Shown: positions 17,302-26,114, counted from the first letter of the stretch. The stretch is 64,000 nt of DNA from Nocardioides sp. L-11A (GCA_029961745.1 CP124680.1:5580001-5644000); one strand, 5' to 3'. Notes: generated by a model not told the origin, from the letters alone. Numbers and translations are program-made.

Positions 17302-18182
17302 CCGCTCGTCTCCAGCCAGCTGTCCACCAGCTCCTGGTTCTCGCTCATCCAGGCCTTCGCGCCCTCGTCGGCCTTGCCCTTGCCGGCCTCTTGGATGGCG
17401 AGCTCCAGCTGACCGAGCTGGTCGCTGGTCAGCGCGAACCGGCTCAGGATCGCCGCGGCCTCCGCCTGGCTCTCGTCGAAGCCCTTGGTCGCCACGGTCT
17501 CGATGACGCCGGACCCGCCGAAGAGGCCGTCCGGGTCCTCGAGCGCCTTGATCGGGTACTTCGCGAACGCCCAGTGCGGCCGCCAGAGGGTGACCACGAT
17601 CGGCTCGCGCTTGGCGATGGCGGCGTCGAGGGAGGCCAGCATCGCGGGCGTGCTGCTGGCCTCGACCTTCAGTCCGTCCAGGCCGTAGCCGGGGACGACG
17701 TCCGACTCCAGCACCTTCATCAGCTCCGAGCCGGTCTCGATGCCGATGACCCGGCCGCTGACGTCGTCCGCGCGGGTGGCCAGGTCCGCGATGGAGTCGA
17801 TGCCCTCGACGTACTCGGGCACGGCCAGGTTCAGGTCGGTGCCGTCGTACCAGGTCCCGAGGGTGGTGAGGTCCTTCTCGTACTTGTCGATGTACTCACG
17901 GAAGTAGTTGGGCCACTGCTCGGGGAAGACGTCGATCTGCCCCGCGGCCAGCGCCTGGTACGCCGGGCCCGGGTCGAGCTGCTTGACCTCGACCTCGTAG
18001 CCCTGGGACTCGAGCAGCCGCTCCCAGACCGCGGTCACGGCGAGCGACTCGTCCCAGGCCAGGGTGCCGATGGTGATCTTCTCGGCCGCGTCCTCGTCGT
18101 CTCCGGACGAGCAGGCGGTGGTGGCGAGCACGCTCGCCAGGGCGGTCGCTGCGGCGACGGCGCGCCAGCGGATGGTCTTCAT
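17298..18182 (-). CDS. Glycine betaine-type ABC transporter substrate-binding lipoprotein (OpuAC family)
   Basis: A 294-residue secreted lipoprotein. The signal peptide (KTIRWRAVAAATALASVLATT) ends in a lipobox-like TTAC. The mature part has OpuAC features: ITIGTLAWDESLAVTAVW, an FPEQWPNYFREYI segment and TLWRPHWAF, whose tryptophans could form the aromatic cage for a quaternary amine. It delivers ligand to the permease encoded upstream. Because it sits beside monooxygenase genes, the ligand may be a catabolic substrate rather than an osmolyte. The gap to the permease gene is 71 nt. Confidence 0.88.
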   Translation of the reverse strand: MKTIRWRAVAAATALASVLATTACSSGDDEDAAEKITIGTLAWDESLAVTAVWERLLESQGYEVEVKQLDPGPAYQALAAGQIDVFPEQWPNYFREYIDKYEKDLTTLGTWYDGTDLNLAVPEYVEGIDSIADLATRADDVSGRVIGIETGSELMKVLESDVVPGYGLDGLKVEASSTPAMLASLDAAIAKREPIVVTLWRPHWAFAKYPIKALEDPDGLFGGSGVIETVATKGFDESQAEAAAILSRFALTSDQLGQLELAIQEAGKGKADEGAKAWMSENQELVDSWLETSG

Positions 18183-18253
18183 GAGAGCTCCTGGTCGGTC
18201 TTGGTGGATGGGTCGATCGGTGGGTGGACGAGGGGGTGGGATGTCGAGGGCCG

Positions 18254-19132
18254 TCAGGCGACGGCGGCCGCCGGCACCGCGCGGGGAGTACGCCGGCGCG
18301 CGCGTCCGGGACGCAGGCCATGGCTGAGGGCCTGGGTGAGCCGGTCGAGGTAGATCGCGAGCACGACGACGGCGAGTCCGCTCTGGATGCCGCCGGCCAC
18401 ATCGAGGCTCGACACGGCACGGACCACGAGGGTGCCGAGCCCGTCGGCGCCGACGAGCCCGGCGACGACGACCATCGAGAGCGACAGCATGATCACCTGG
18501 TTGACGCCGGCCATGATCGAGCCCGACGCGAGCGGGAGCTGGACCTCGCGCAGCACCTGCAGCGGACTCGCACCGATCGCCTCCGCGGCCTCCACGGTGT
18601 CCGCATCGACGCCGCGGATGCCGAGCTCGGTGAGCCGGACGGCCGGGGGGAGCGCGAAGACGATGGTGGCCACGATCCCGGGGGCCGGCCCGATGCCGAA
18701 GAAGAAGACGGCCGGGATCAGGTAGACGAAGACCGGCAGCGTCTGCATGACGTCCATGACCGGCCGCAGGGTGACACTCACCGACCGGCTGAAGGCCGCC
18801 GCGATGCCGAGCGGGATCCCGATGACCAGGGCGATGAGGGTCGCGAGGAGGACGAGCGCCATCGTCTGCATCGTGTCGACCCACAGGCCCATGCCGGCGA
18901 TCAGCAGGAAGGTCAGCAGCGTGTAGGCCGTCAGGCCCCACCGGCGCGTCGGGAGCGTGAGCGCCGCGAAGACGCCGATGAGCACCGCCTGCGGCGTCTC
19001 GGTGAGTGCCGAGGTCATCGTCTCGGCCAGTGCGGTGATCACGTCGGTGATCGGCGCGAAGAGGAAGTCGAGATGGGTCTGCATCCAGGCCACGGCCTTC
19101 TCGGCCGGGGTGCCGAGGTCGATCTCAGGCAT
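18254..19132 (-). CDS. Glycine betaine-type ABC transporter permease (ProW/OpuAB family)
   Basis: A 292-residue inner-membrane permease with about six helices and the coupling motif EAAEAIGASPLQVLREVQLPLA. The N-terminal region resembles ProW (VAWMQTHLDFLFAPITDVI). The ATG at 19132 overlaps the stop of the ATPase gene by 8 nt; the longer open frame is a shadow running back through that gene. It forms the channel of the importer. Confidence 0.9.
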   Translation of the reverse strand: MPEIDLGTPAEKAVAWMQTHLDFLFAPITDVITALAETMTSALTETPQAVLIGVFAALTLPTRRWGLTAYTLLTFLLIAGMGLWVDTMQTMALVLLATLIALVIGIPLGIAAAFSRSVSVTLRPVMDVMQTLPVFVYLIPAVFFFGIGPAPGIVATIVFALPPAVRLTELGIRGVDADTVEAAEAIGASPLQVLREVQLPLASGSIMAGVNQVIMLSLSMVVVAGLVGADGLGTLVVRAVSSLDVAGGIQSGLAVVVLAIYLDRLTQALSHGLRPGRARRRTPRAVPAAAVA

Positions 19133-20345
19133 GGGCCACCTCCGGGCGGCTCGCGGGGCGGGCGGGTTCGGGATGGTCGTCGGCGAGCGCGGCCAGCAGT
19201 GCGGCTCGGGGTACGACACCGCGCAGCCGCCCGGACGGATCGGTGACGGCGAGCGGGACGCAGTACTGCCCGACCCGGCGGCACAGCTCGACGAGGGGCC
19301 GGTCACCGGCCACGGTCTCGAACTCCTGCACCAGTGCCGAGGCGATGGTCGGCGTACCGGCGCGGACCAGCTCGGCGAGCGTGCCGTCGCGGACCACGCC
19401 GAGGATCCGCTCGGTGACCTCGTCCACGACATAGCTGCCGTTGGCCTCGTGCCGCTCGAGGCGACCGAGCACGGCCTGGGGCGACTCACCGGGGTGCGCG
19501 ACGAGCAGCGGCGGGCGCATCACCATCTCGGCGGTGAGCACCCGGGACCGGTCGACATTGGCCAGGAACCGGCTCACGTAGCCGTCGGCGGGCGTGCCGA
19601 TCATCGCGGCCGCGGAGTCGAGCTGGACGGCATGGCCGTCGCGCATGACCAGGATCCGGTCGCCCAGCTTCATCGCCTCGTTGAGGTCGTGGGTGACGAA
19701 CACGATGGTGCGCTCGAGCTCGTGCTGCAGCGTCGTGAGCAGGTCGTGCATCTCGGTCCTGATCAGCGGGTCCAGGGCGCTGAACGGCTCGTCCATCAGG
19801 AGGATGTCGGCGTCGGTGGCCAGCGCCCGGGCCAGACCGACCCGCTGCTTCATGCCCCCGGAGAGCTCCTGCGGGTAGTGGTCTCGCCACGGGGTCAGGC
19901 CGACCTGCGCGATCGCCCAGTCGACCCGCTCCCGGTCGGCCGCCGTCGGCTTGCGCCGGATCCGGAGTCCGTAGCCGACGTTCTGCGCCACGGTGCGGTG
20001 CGGGAAGAGGCCGAAGTGCTGGAAGACCATCGCCATGCTCCGGTTGCGGACCGTCCTCAGTTCCGCGGCGGAGAGCGTGTCGAGCCGTTGCCCGTCCACC
20101 GACACCGTGCCGGCCGTCGGCTCCACGAGACCGTTGACCATCCGGAGCAGGGTCGACTTGCCGGACCCGGAGAGCCCGACGATCACGAAGAACTCGCCCC
20201 GGGCCACCTCCAGGCTGACGTCGCTCACCGCGAGGTGACCGCCGGCCTCCCCGACGGCCGCGGACGGGTCCGCGGCCGCCAGGAGCGGCGTCGCGGCCCG
20301 GCGGTCGAGCCCGAACACCTTCGAGACGTTCGCGATCGTGATCAA
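19125..20345 (-). CDS. Glycine betaine-type ABC transporter ATP-binding protein with CBS domains (OpuAA family)
   Basis: A 406-residue ATPase. Walker [10 protein letters not shown], signature [15 protein letters not shown] and Walker [15 protein letters not shown] are intact, and the C-terminal third (from about residue 275) is a CBS pair, which in OpuA senses ionic strength or c-di-AMP. The start is a TTG at 20345 with GGGAGG five bases upstream; no ATG or GTG fits. An extra Ala-rich insert lies between strands near residues 18-40. First gene of a four-gene operon, divergent from the SDR operon. Confidence 0.9.
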   Translation of the reverse strand: MITIANVSKVFGLDRRAATPLLAAADPSAAVGEAGGHLAVSDVSLEVARGEFFVIVGLSGSGKSTLLRMVNGLVEPTAGTVSVDGQRLDTLSAAELRTVRNRSMAMVFQHFGLFPHRTVAQNVGYGLRIRRKPTAADRERVDWAIAQVGLTPWRDHYPQELSGGMKQRVGLARALATDADILLMDEPFSALDPLIRTEMHDLLTTLQHELERTIVFVTHDLNEAMKLGDRILVMRDGHAVQLDSAAAMIGTPADGYVSRFLANVDRSRVLTAEMVMRPPLLVAHPGESPQAVLGRLERHEANGSYVVDEVTERILGVVRDGTLAELVRAGTPTIASALVQEFETVAGDRPLVELCRRVGQYCVPLAVTDPSGRLRGVVPRAALLAALADDHPEPARPASRPEVAHA

Positions 20346-20373
20346 CCGATCCTCCCCTGTTTACGTGACTATC

Positions 20374-20395
20374 GTTATGTGTAACAATCGACACA
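20374..20395. promoter_or_regulatory. Dyad in divergent OpuAA/SDR promoter region
   Basis: GTTA-N4-TAAC (20374-20385) overlaps TGTGT (20378-20382) and ACACA (20391-20395), two nested inverted repeats in the 125-bp gap between divergent operons. On the minus strand it reads TTGTTACACATAAC, similar to TTGTTACTCTTAT at 21274-21286 in front of the flavin reductase gene, pointing to a common regulator. Confidence 0.5.
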
Positions 20396-20470
20396 CAAAC
20401 TCTGGCACGCCGCCGCTGTGACGTCAAGCACAGGTCGGCGGCCCTCTCCGCACCTGCGAAGGAGCACTCC

Positions 20471-21247
20471 ATGGACCTCGACCTCGACGGCCGCGTCGTC
20501 ATCGTCACCGGCGGCAGCGACGGCCTCGGGCTGGCCGCGGCCCGCGGTCTGGCCGCGGAGGGCGCCCGGGTGGCCGTGTGCGGACGGGACGCGACCCGGC
20601 TCGAGCAGGCCGCCGCGACGCTCGCCGAGGTGAGCGACGACGCCCTCGCCGTCCCCTGCGACGTCACCGAGCCCACCGAGCTGACCGCCCTGGTCGACCG
20701 GGTCGTGGCCCGGTGGGGGCGCGTGGACGGGCTGATGAACAACGCCGGTCGCGCTACCGCGATGCCCTTCGAGGAGATCGACGACCAGACGTTGCTCGAC
20801 GATCTCACCCTCAAGGTCTTCGCCTCGATGCGCCTCAGCCGTCTGGTCGCGCCACTGCTGCGCGAGCACCAGGGGGCGATCGTCAACAGCCTGAGCATCT
20901 TCGCCCGCGTGCCCGGCCCGCGCTCCCTGCCGAGCGCCGCGTCGCGCGCAGCCGGCCTGGCGATCACCAAGTCGCTCGCCTTCGAGCTGGCTCCCGACGG
21001 CGTCCGCGCGAACGCGATCCTGGTGGGCTTCGTCGACAGCGGCCAGTGGACCCGGGCCGCCGCCGAGGCGGGACGCACCTACGACGAGCACGTGCGCGAG
21101 CTCGCTGCCGCGGCCCAGATCCCGATGGGCCGCTTCGGCAAGGCCGAGGACTTCGCCGACCTGGCCGCGTTCCTGCTGTCCCCGCGGGCCGGCTACCTGA
21201 CCGGTACCGCGATCAACCTGGACGGCGGCCTGTCCCCCGTCGCCTGA
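20471..21247 (+). CDS. Short-chain dehydrogenase/reductase-like protein lacking the catalytic Tyr and Lys
   Basis: A 258-residue SDR fold protein. The cofactor motif TGGSDGLG (13-20) and NNAG (90-93) are normal and Ser142 matches the catalytic serine, but the YxxxK motif is replaced: the Tyr position is Ser155 and the Lys position Arg159 (SAASR). The codons are clear in the DNA. It may therefore be a non-canonical SDR (isomerase, lyase or binding role) rather than a typical oxidoreductase. It heads an operon with a flavin reductase and an LLM monooxygenase. Confidence 0.85.
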   Translation: MDLDLDGRVVIVTGGSDGLGLAAARGLAAEGARVAVCGRDATRLEQAAATLAEVSDDALAVPCDVTEPTELTALVDRVVARWGRVDGLMNNAGRATAMPFEEIDDQTLLDDLTLKVFASMRLSRLVAPLLREHQGAIVNSLSIFARVPGPRSLPSAASRAAGLAITKSLAFELAPDGVRANAILVGFVDSGQWTRAAAEAGRTYDEHVRELAAAAQIPMGRFGKAEDFADLAAFLLSPRAGYLTGTAINLDGGLSPVA

Positions 21248-21273
21248 GCGGCTCTCGACCATGATTGAAACAC

Positions 21274-21293
21274 TTGTTACTCTTATAGGAGGT
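21274..21293 (+). promoter_or_regulatory. Regulatory motif and strong ribosome binding site before flavin reductase gene
   Basis: TTGTTAC (21274-21280) followed by TCTTAT matches the dyad upstream of the SDR operon. AGGAGGT at 21287-21293 lies five bases before the GTG at 21299 and fixes that start. The TCTTAT/TTATAG bases could also act as a -10 for an internal promoter. Confidence 0.4.
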
Positions 21294-21298
21294 AGTCG

Positions 21299-22441
21299 GT
21301 GAAGCACGGCGCCCGTCCCGCCCCCGAGGACCAGCAGTGGTTCCGCCGGGTCCTGGGCCAGTTCCCGACCGGGATCACCGCGATCACCGCGACCGTCGGC
21401 GCCGAGCCCGTCGGCATGGTCGTCGGCTCGTTCACCTCGGTCTCGCTCGATCCGCCGCTCGTGGCCTTCCTGCCCAGCAAGACGTCGACGACCTGGCCGC
21501 GCATCGAGGCTGCCGGATCCTTCTGTGTCAACGTCCTCGGCACCGACCAGGAGGAGGTCTGCCACGCGCTGATGACGAAGGACCCCGACGCCTTCACCCG
21601 CCTGGGCTGGACGACCGAGACCTGCACCGGCGCCCCCGCACTGGCCGACGCCGTCGCGTGGATCGACTGCCGGGTCGCCCAGGTCGTCGACGCCGGCGAC
21701 CACTGGCTGGTCATCGGCGAGGTCGTCGACCTCGACGTGGGCCGCCCGCAGACGCCGCTGATCTTCTTCCGTGGCGGCTACGGCCGCTTCGAGGCCGGCA
21801 CCCGGGTCGCCACCCGGATCGACCTCGGCGCGCACCTCCAGGCCCTCAACAGAGTGCGCCCCGCGATGGAGCGTCTCGCCGCCGAGCTCGACTGCGAGTG
21901 CGTCGCGGTCGCCCAGGTCGGCGACGAGTTCTCCCTCATCGCCAGCGCCGGCCGCGCGCACGGCTGGGACTTCCCGTCCCGGGTCGGCGAGCGGGTGCCG
22001 GCCGTGGCGCCCTTCGGCCGCAGCATCATGGCCTGGGCGTCCGAGGAGCACGTGGAGCGGTGGCTGGCCCCGCTGACCGAACCAGCACAGGCCGAGGAAT
22101 GCCGCCGGCTCCTCGAGATCATCCGCGCACGCGGCTACTCGGTGACGATCCGCCCCGAGGCCCCGGGCGCGCCCGACGGCCCGGCCGACGACCTGCGGAC
22201 GGTCCTCGACCCCGGCACCGAGCTGCGGACCGGGTCCGTCGAGGGCGAGCCGGCGAGCGTCGCCGTACCCGTCCTCGACGCGGACGGCCACCCGCTGTTC
22301 GCCCTCGCCGTCTACGGCTTCGCGTCACTGGACGCCGCCGGCCTGCACCGGGTCGCCGAGCGCCTCTTCGCCATCGCTGCCACCGGAGGCAGCACCCCGT
22401 CCCCCCAGGACGCCGTCAGTGCGGGATCCGCCCGCCGTTGA
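21299..22441 (+). CDS. Flavin reductase fused to a C-terminal IclR-effector-like domain
   Basis: A 380-residue protein. Residues about 12-165 are a flavin reductase domain (FRRVLGQFPTGITAIT, VGSFTSVSLDPPLVAF, then FCVNVLGTDQ), which reduces FMN or FAD with NAD(P)H for a partner oxygenase. Residues about 170-365 look like an IclR-type effector-binding (GAF-like) domain: an RPAMERLAAELDCECVAVAQ-like opening, RVGERVPAVAPFGRSIMAW and a final VAVPVLDADGHPLFALAVYG. No HTH is present, so this is not a regulator; substrate sensing that tunes the reductase is a plausible role. The next gene is an LLM monooxygenase. Confidence 0.85.
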   Translation: MKHGARPAPEDQQWFRRVLGQFPTGITAITATVGAEPVGMVVGSFTSVSLDPPLVAFLPSKTSTTWPRIEAAGSFCVNVLGTDQEEVCHALMTKDPDAFTRLGWTTETCTGAPALADAVAWIDCRVAQVVDAGDHWLVIGEVVDLDVGRPQTPLIFFRGGYGRFEAGTRVATRIDLGAHLQALNRVRPAMERLAAELDCECVAVAQVGDEFSLIASAGRAHGWDFPSRVGERVPAVAPFGRSIMAWASEEHVERWLAPLTEPAQAEECRRLLEIIRARGYSVTIRPEAPGAPDGPADDLRTVLDPGTELRTGSVEGEPASVAVPVLDADGHPLFALAVYGFASLDAAGLHRVAERLFAIAATGGSTPSPQDAVSAGSARR

Positions 22442-22455
22442 GATCGGAGAAGCCC

Positions 22456-23817
22456 ATGCAGGAGCAGAGCCGGCAGCGCCCGGGACAGATGAGTCTCGGC
22501 GCCGTACTGTCGCCCACCACCGCCCACATCGCCGGATGGCGCCACCCCGACGCCGTGTCCAACGCGGGCGCGACCTTCGACTTCTACCGCCATGCGGCGG
22601 AGACCGCCGAGGCCGCCAAGCTCGACTTCGTCTTCCTGGCCGATGAGCTCTGCGCCCCGGAGGCGCCGCCGGAGCTGATGAGCCTGGACCCGCTGATGTA
22701 CCGCTACGAGCCGATCACCCTGACCTCCGCGCTCGCCGTCAGCACGCAGCGGATCGGCATCGTGGTCACCCAGACGACGACGTACAACGAGCCGTACCAC
22801 ATCGCCCGCAAGCTGGCCTCGATCGACCACCTCAGCAACGGGCGGCTCGGCTGGAACCTGGTCACCTCCTACGTCGAGGCGGAGGCCAAGAACTTCAACC
22901 TCAGCGAGCACGCCCGCTACGCCGACCGCTACGCCCGGGCGGCCGAGTTCTTCGAGGTCGCCGCCGGTCTGTGGGACAGCTGGGACGACGACGCCTTCGT
23001 GCTCGACAAGGAGTCGGGCCGCTACTTCGACCCGGCGAAGATGCACCAGCTCAACCACAAGGGCGAGCACTTCACCGTCGCCGGGCCGCTCAACGTGAGG
23101 CGCTCGCCCCAGGGCCGCCCCGTGCTCGTCCAGGCCGGGGCCTCCGAGCCCGGGCTCGACCTGGCCGCCCGACTCGCCGAGACGACCTTCACCGCCCAAC
23201 GCACCCTCGAGTCCGGCCAGGCCTACTACCGCGACCTCAAGGGCCGGATGGTCGCCTACGGGCGCTCGCCCGAGAGTCTGCGGGTGATCGCCGGCGTCTT
23301 CCCGATCGTCGGCGGGACGATGGAGGAGGCCCAGCGGAAGTACGACGAGCTGCAGGAGCTGATCCTGCCGCAGATCGGGCTGGCCCGGCTCTCCCAGCTG
23401 ATCGGCTTCGACGTCACCGAGCTGCCGCTGGACGCGCCGCTGCCGGACGTGATCCCGGAGACCAACTCCTACCAGAGCCGCCAGCAGCTCATCGTCGAGA
23501 TGGCCCGCCGGGAGAACCTCACCCTGCGCGAGCTCTACCTCAAGGTCGTCACGGCCTACGGCCACCGGACCGTGGTCGGGACCCCGGAGACGGTCGCCGA
23601 CGCGCTCGAGGAGTGGTGGCACGGCCACGCCGCCGACGGCTTCATGGTGATGCCGCCGACGCTGCCCGCCGGCATCGACGACTTCACCGCGGGCGTGGTC
23701 CCGGAGCTCCGTCGCCGCGGCCTCTTCCGCGACGACTACGAGGGTGACACCCTGCGCTCCCACCTGGGCCTCGAGCGCCCCGAGCGGGGCGCCCCCCTCC
23801 CTCCGCGTCGCGGCTGA
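22456..23817 (+). CDS. LLM-class FMN-dependent monooxygenase (NtaA/SnaA/DszA family)
   Basis: A 453-residue luciferase-like (beta/alpha)8 enzyme of the nitrilotriacetate/dibenzothiophene-sulfone monooxygenase family. Typical segments are YRYEPITLTSALAVST, LASIDHLSNGRLGWNLVTSY and RPVLVQAGASEPGLDLAA, and the C-terminus FMVMPPTLPAGIDDF. These enzymes use FMNH2 from a separate reductase and O2 to cleave C-N or C-S bonds or hydroxylate. It lies 14 nt after its flavin reductase gene and ends at a strong hairpin. The substrate is unknown; the adjoining betaine-type importer hints at an N- or S-containing zwitterion. Confidence 0.92.
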   Translation: MQEQSRQRPGQMSLGAVLSPTTAHIAGWRHPDAVSNAGATFDFYRHAAETAEAAKLDFVFLADELCAPEAPPELMSLDPLMYRYEPITLTSALAVSTQRIGIVVTQTTTYNEPYHIARKLASIDHLSNGRLGWNLVTSYVEAEAKNFNLSEHARYADRYARAAEFFEVAAGLWDSWDDDAFVLDKESGRYFDPAKMHQLNHKGEHFTVAGPLNVRRSPQGRPVLVQAGASEPGLDLAARLAETTFTAQRTLESGQAYYRDLKGRMVAYGRSPESLRVIAGVFPIVGGTMEEAQRKYDELQELILPQIGLARLSQLIGFDVTELPLDAPLPDVIPETNSYQSRQQLIVEMARRENLTLRELYLKVVTAYGHRTVVGTPETVADALEEWWHGHAADGFMVMPPTLPAGIDDFTAGVVPELRRRGLFRDDYEGDTLRSHLGLERPERGAPLPPRRG

Positions 23818-23828
23818 GGGACCGCACA

Positions 23829-23860
23829 CGGGCCCGGAGACCTCATGGTCTCCGGGCCCG
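23829..23860. terminator. Bidirectional hairpin terminator
   Basis: A perfect 14-bp stem (CGGGCCCGGAGACC and its complement) with the loop TCAT. It lies between the convergent LLM monooxygenase (stop 23817) and lipoprotein (stop 23887) genes and can serve both. No T-run follows, as is common in GC-rich actinobacteria. Confidence 0.8.
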
Positions 23861-23886
23861 ATCGCGTTGCGGTGCGGTGTGCTCGG

Positions 23887-24519
23887 TCAGCCCGCGATCG
23901 CGGTCAGGATCCGCTCGGCGAGTCCGACCGACTGGTTGAGCGGGTCTCCCTCGTACTGGACGCCGTCCTCGTAGTCGAGGTCGATCTGCAGCAGCACCGC
24001 GTCGGTGCAGGCCCGCAGCTCGCCCTCGAACTCCGGCGGGTTGCTCACCTTCCACCAGCCGCCGGTCGCGCCGGCGATGTCGGCGGCCGGCTCGACGATG
24101 CCGTCGTCGTCGGCCGGCTGCGGGCACCCGAAGGCGCCCTGGGTGAAGTCCTCGGGACCGGTCAGCTTCACGGTGACCTCGGCCAGCCCGGCCGACTCGA
24201 ACGAGCAGTCGTCGCTGGTCCAGGCCAGACCGTTCTCGCTGGAGTCGTCACCGCCGACCTCGGGCGCGCCGAAGCTCATGCCGTAGGCCTCGGCGAGGTC
24301 GTCGGCGCTCACCACGTCGCACGCGGCGGGCAGGGTCGAGGCGGGGGGAGCCGGCGCCGTGGGTGGCGAGCTCGGCGGAGCCTCGGTGGGCGAGGTCTCC
24401 TCGGTCGGGCTCGACGCGGCGGTCGGGGTGTCGTCCGCGTCCGGGTCGTCGTCGCCGCAGGCCGCCAGGACCGGGGTCAGCAGCAGGAGGGCAGCAGGCC
24501 AGAGCCGTCGTACACGCAT
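23887..24519 (-). CDS. Secreted lipoprotein of unknown function
   Basis: A 210-residue protein. A signal peptide (RVRRLWPAALLLLTPV) ends in a perfect lipobox LAAC, followed by an Asp-rich and a Ser/Thr/Pro-rich linker of about 45 residues and a globular domain with four further cysteines (CDVVSADDLAEAYG, DDCSFES, FGCPQP, RACTDAV). Such cysteine-paired domains are common in actinobacterial surface lipoproteins (DUF3558-like), though I am not sure of the family. The ATG at 24519 has AGGAGC seven bases upstream. It follows rplI on the same strand, after a terminator. Confidence 0.75.
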   Translation of the reverse strand: MRVRRLWPAALLLLTPVLAACGDDDPDADDTPTAASSPTEETSPTEAPPSSPPTAPAPPASTLPAACDVVSADDLAEAYGMSFGAPEVGGDDSSENGLAWTSDDCSFESAGLAEVTVKLTGPEDFTQGAFGCPQPADDDGIVEPAADIAGATGGWWKVSNPPEFEGELRACTDAVLLQIDLDYEDGVQYEGDPLNQSVGLAERILTAIAG

Positions 24520-24554
24520 CGGGGAAGCTCCTGGGTAGGGGAAGGAGGAGTCGG

Positions 24555-24600
24555 ACCAAAAGTAGCGGCGTGGCCGGCCCCGGAGGGACCGGCCACGCCG
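24555..24600 (-). terminator. Intrinsic terminator after rplI
   Basis: A perfect 12-bp stem (24566-24577 with 24589-24600, CGGCGTGGCCGG arm) and 11-base loop. Reading on the minus strand, it is followed within a few bases by TTTT (complement of AAAA at 24558-24561). It ends the rpsF-ssb-rpsR-rplI operon before the lipoprotein gene. Confidence 0.75.
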
Positions 24601-24616
24601 TCGTACGTCGATCAGG

Positions 24617-25063
24617 TCAGGCCGGGATGACGTTGAGCGCCACCGCGGCGGACACGTCGTCGTGGAGCTTGACCGACACCGCGTGGTTGCCCAGCGACTT
24701 GATCGGGTTGCCGAGGACGATGGTCCGCTTGTCGATCGCCTCGCCGGCGGCGTCGCCGAGCGCGGCGGCGATGTCGGCGGGGGTGACCGCACCGAACAGG
24801 CGGCCGCCCTGGCCGGCCTTGACCTTGACGTCGACCGGCGAGCCCTCGAGCTTGGCCTTCAGCTCGGCGGCGTGGGCCTCGTCGCGCACGGCGCGCGCCG
24901 TGCGGGCCTTCTTGATCGAGTCGGCCTGCGCCTGGGCGCCCCGGGTCCACCGGATCGCGAAGCCGCGGGGAATGAGGTAGTTGCGGCCGTAGCCGTCCTT
25001 GACCTCCACCACGTCACCAGCAGCGCCGAGGTTCTCGACCTCCTGGGTCAGGATGATCTTCAT
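24617..25063 (-). CDS. rplI: 50S ribosomal protein L9
   Basis: A 148-residue L9: the N-terminal rRNA-binding domain [19 protein letters not shown] with the [13 protein letters not shown] signature, a long central helix (residues about 42-75, [19 protein letters not shown]) and a C-terminal domain. It binds 23S rRNA at the base of the L1 stalk. Last gene of the rpsF-ssb-rpsR-rplI operon. Confidence 0.98.
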   Translation of the reverse strand: MKIILTQEVENLGAAGDVVEVKDGYGRNYLIPRGFAIRWTRGAQAQADSIKKARTARAVRDEAHAAELKAKLEGSPVDVKVKAGQGGRLFGAVTPADIAAALGDAAGEAIDKRTIVLGNPIKSLGNHAVSVKLHDDVSAAVALNVIPA

Positions 25064-25099
25064 GAGTTCAGCTCTCCTTCTCTGACTGCTAGCCGGGGC

Positions 25100-25336
25100 T
25101 CAGCGGCCGCTGGAGGTGTAGGGCAGCAGCGCGACCTCGCGGGCGTTCTTCACCGCGATCGCGACGTCCCGCTGGTGCTGGACGCAGTTGCCGGTCACCC
25201 GACGGGCGCGGATCTTGCCGCGGTCGGAGATGAACTTCTTCAGAAGGCCGGTGTCCTTGTAGTCGACACCGGTGGCCTTCTCCTTGCAGAACTGGCAAAC
25301 CTTCTTCTTCGGCTTGCGGACGACTGCCTTCGCCAT
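25100..25336 (-). CDS. rpsR: 30S ribosomal protein S18
   Basis: A 78-residue S18. The zinc-type (C+) pattern is kept: CQFC near residues 14-17, a Cys in GNCVQHQ and a nearby His. The core [18 protein letters not shown] is typical. It pairs with S6 on the 30S platform. Actinobacteria often carry a second, zinc-free S18 elsewhere that is Zur-regulated; this operon copy is the housekeeping, zinc-ligand form. Confidence 0.97.
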   Translation of the reverse strand: MAKAVVRKPKKKVCQFCKEKATGVDYKDTGLLKKFISDRGKIRARRVTGNCVQHQRDVAIAVKNAREVALLPYTSSGR

Positions 25337-25407
25337 TGTGGTGCTCCTCCTCAGAGCCCGGCCGCGTCAGTCAACGACGGCCGGAATGGTTGGGTTGTGA
25401 TGCTTGA

Positions 25408-25992
25408 TCAGAACGGGGGCTCGTCGCTCGACGAGACGCCCGGCGCGGCCCACGGATCGTTGGCCGGGGCGCCGCCCCCGTAGTTGGAACCGCCACCCTG
25501 CTGCTGGCCGCCACCGGCGGGGGCACCCCACGGGTCCTGACCCGCGGGACGTCCACCGCCCTGGTTGCCGCCGCCCTGGTTGCCCTGGTTGCCACCCTGG
25601 TTGCCGTAGCCGCCGCCACCGCCGGAGCGGCTGGCACGGGTGACCTTGGCGGTCGCCCACGTCAGCGACGGGCCGATCTCGTCGACCTGCAGCTCGTTGA
25701 CGGTGCGCCGGTTGCCCTCGCGGTCGTCGTACGAGCGGGACACGAGCCGACCCTGGACGACGACCCGCATGCCCTTCTGCAGGGACTCGGCGACGTTCTC
25801 GGCGACCTGGCGCCAGACCGAGCAGCGCAGGAACAGGGTCTCCCCGTCCTTCCACTCGTTGGTCTGGCGGTCGAAGGACCGCGGCGTGGACGCCACCGTG
25901 AAGTTGGCGACGGCCGCACCCGACGGGGTGAAGCGCAGCTCCGGGTCGTCGGTGAGGTTTCCGATGACGGTGATGACGGTGTCGCCAGCCAT
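25408..25992 (-). CDS. ssb: Single-stranded DNA-binding protein
   Basis: A 194-residue SSB: OB fold in residues 1-115 ([46 protein letters not shown]), a Gly/Gln/Asn-rich disordered linker with GNQGG repeats, and the acidic C-terminal tip SSSDEPPF that docks replication and repair partners. It coats single-stranded DNA at forks. Operon member between rpsF and rpsR. Confidence 0.97.
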   Translation of the reverse strand: MAGDTVITVIGNLTDDPELRFTPSGAAVANFTVASTPRSFDRQTNEWKDGETLFLRCSVWRQVAENVAESLQKGMRVVVQGRLVSRSYDDREGNRRTVNELQVDEIGPSLTWATAKVTRASRSGGGGGYGNQGGNQGNQGGGNQGGGRPAGQDPWGAPAGGGQQQGGGSNYGGGAPANDPWAAPGVSSSDEPPF

Positions 25993-26114
25993 GGTGGTCT
26001 CCTGTGAGTGGGTTCGAGTGGCCCGCCCGGGTCAGTCCCGGGCAACGGACCCCATGGTGTCCCGTGACTCCGACAATGAACAGTCGGCTTCCACAGGACG
26101 GGGTCCGGGCTGCC

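Noticed and set aside
20375..22291. Open frame of 638 codons on the minus strand
   Set aside because: Antisense to the SDR and flavin reductase genes, which have clear motifs and ribosome binding sites.
25550..25640. Tandem nucleotide repeat
   Set aside because: It is the GNQGG-type linker of SSB and belongs to the coding sequence.
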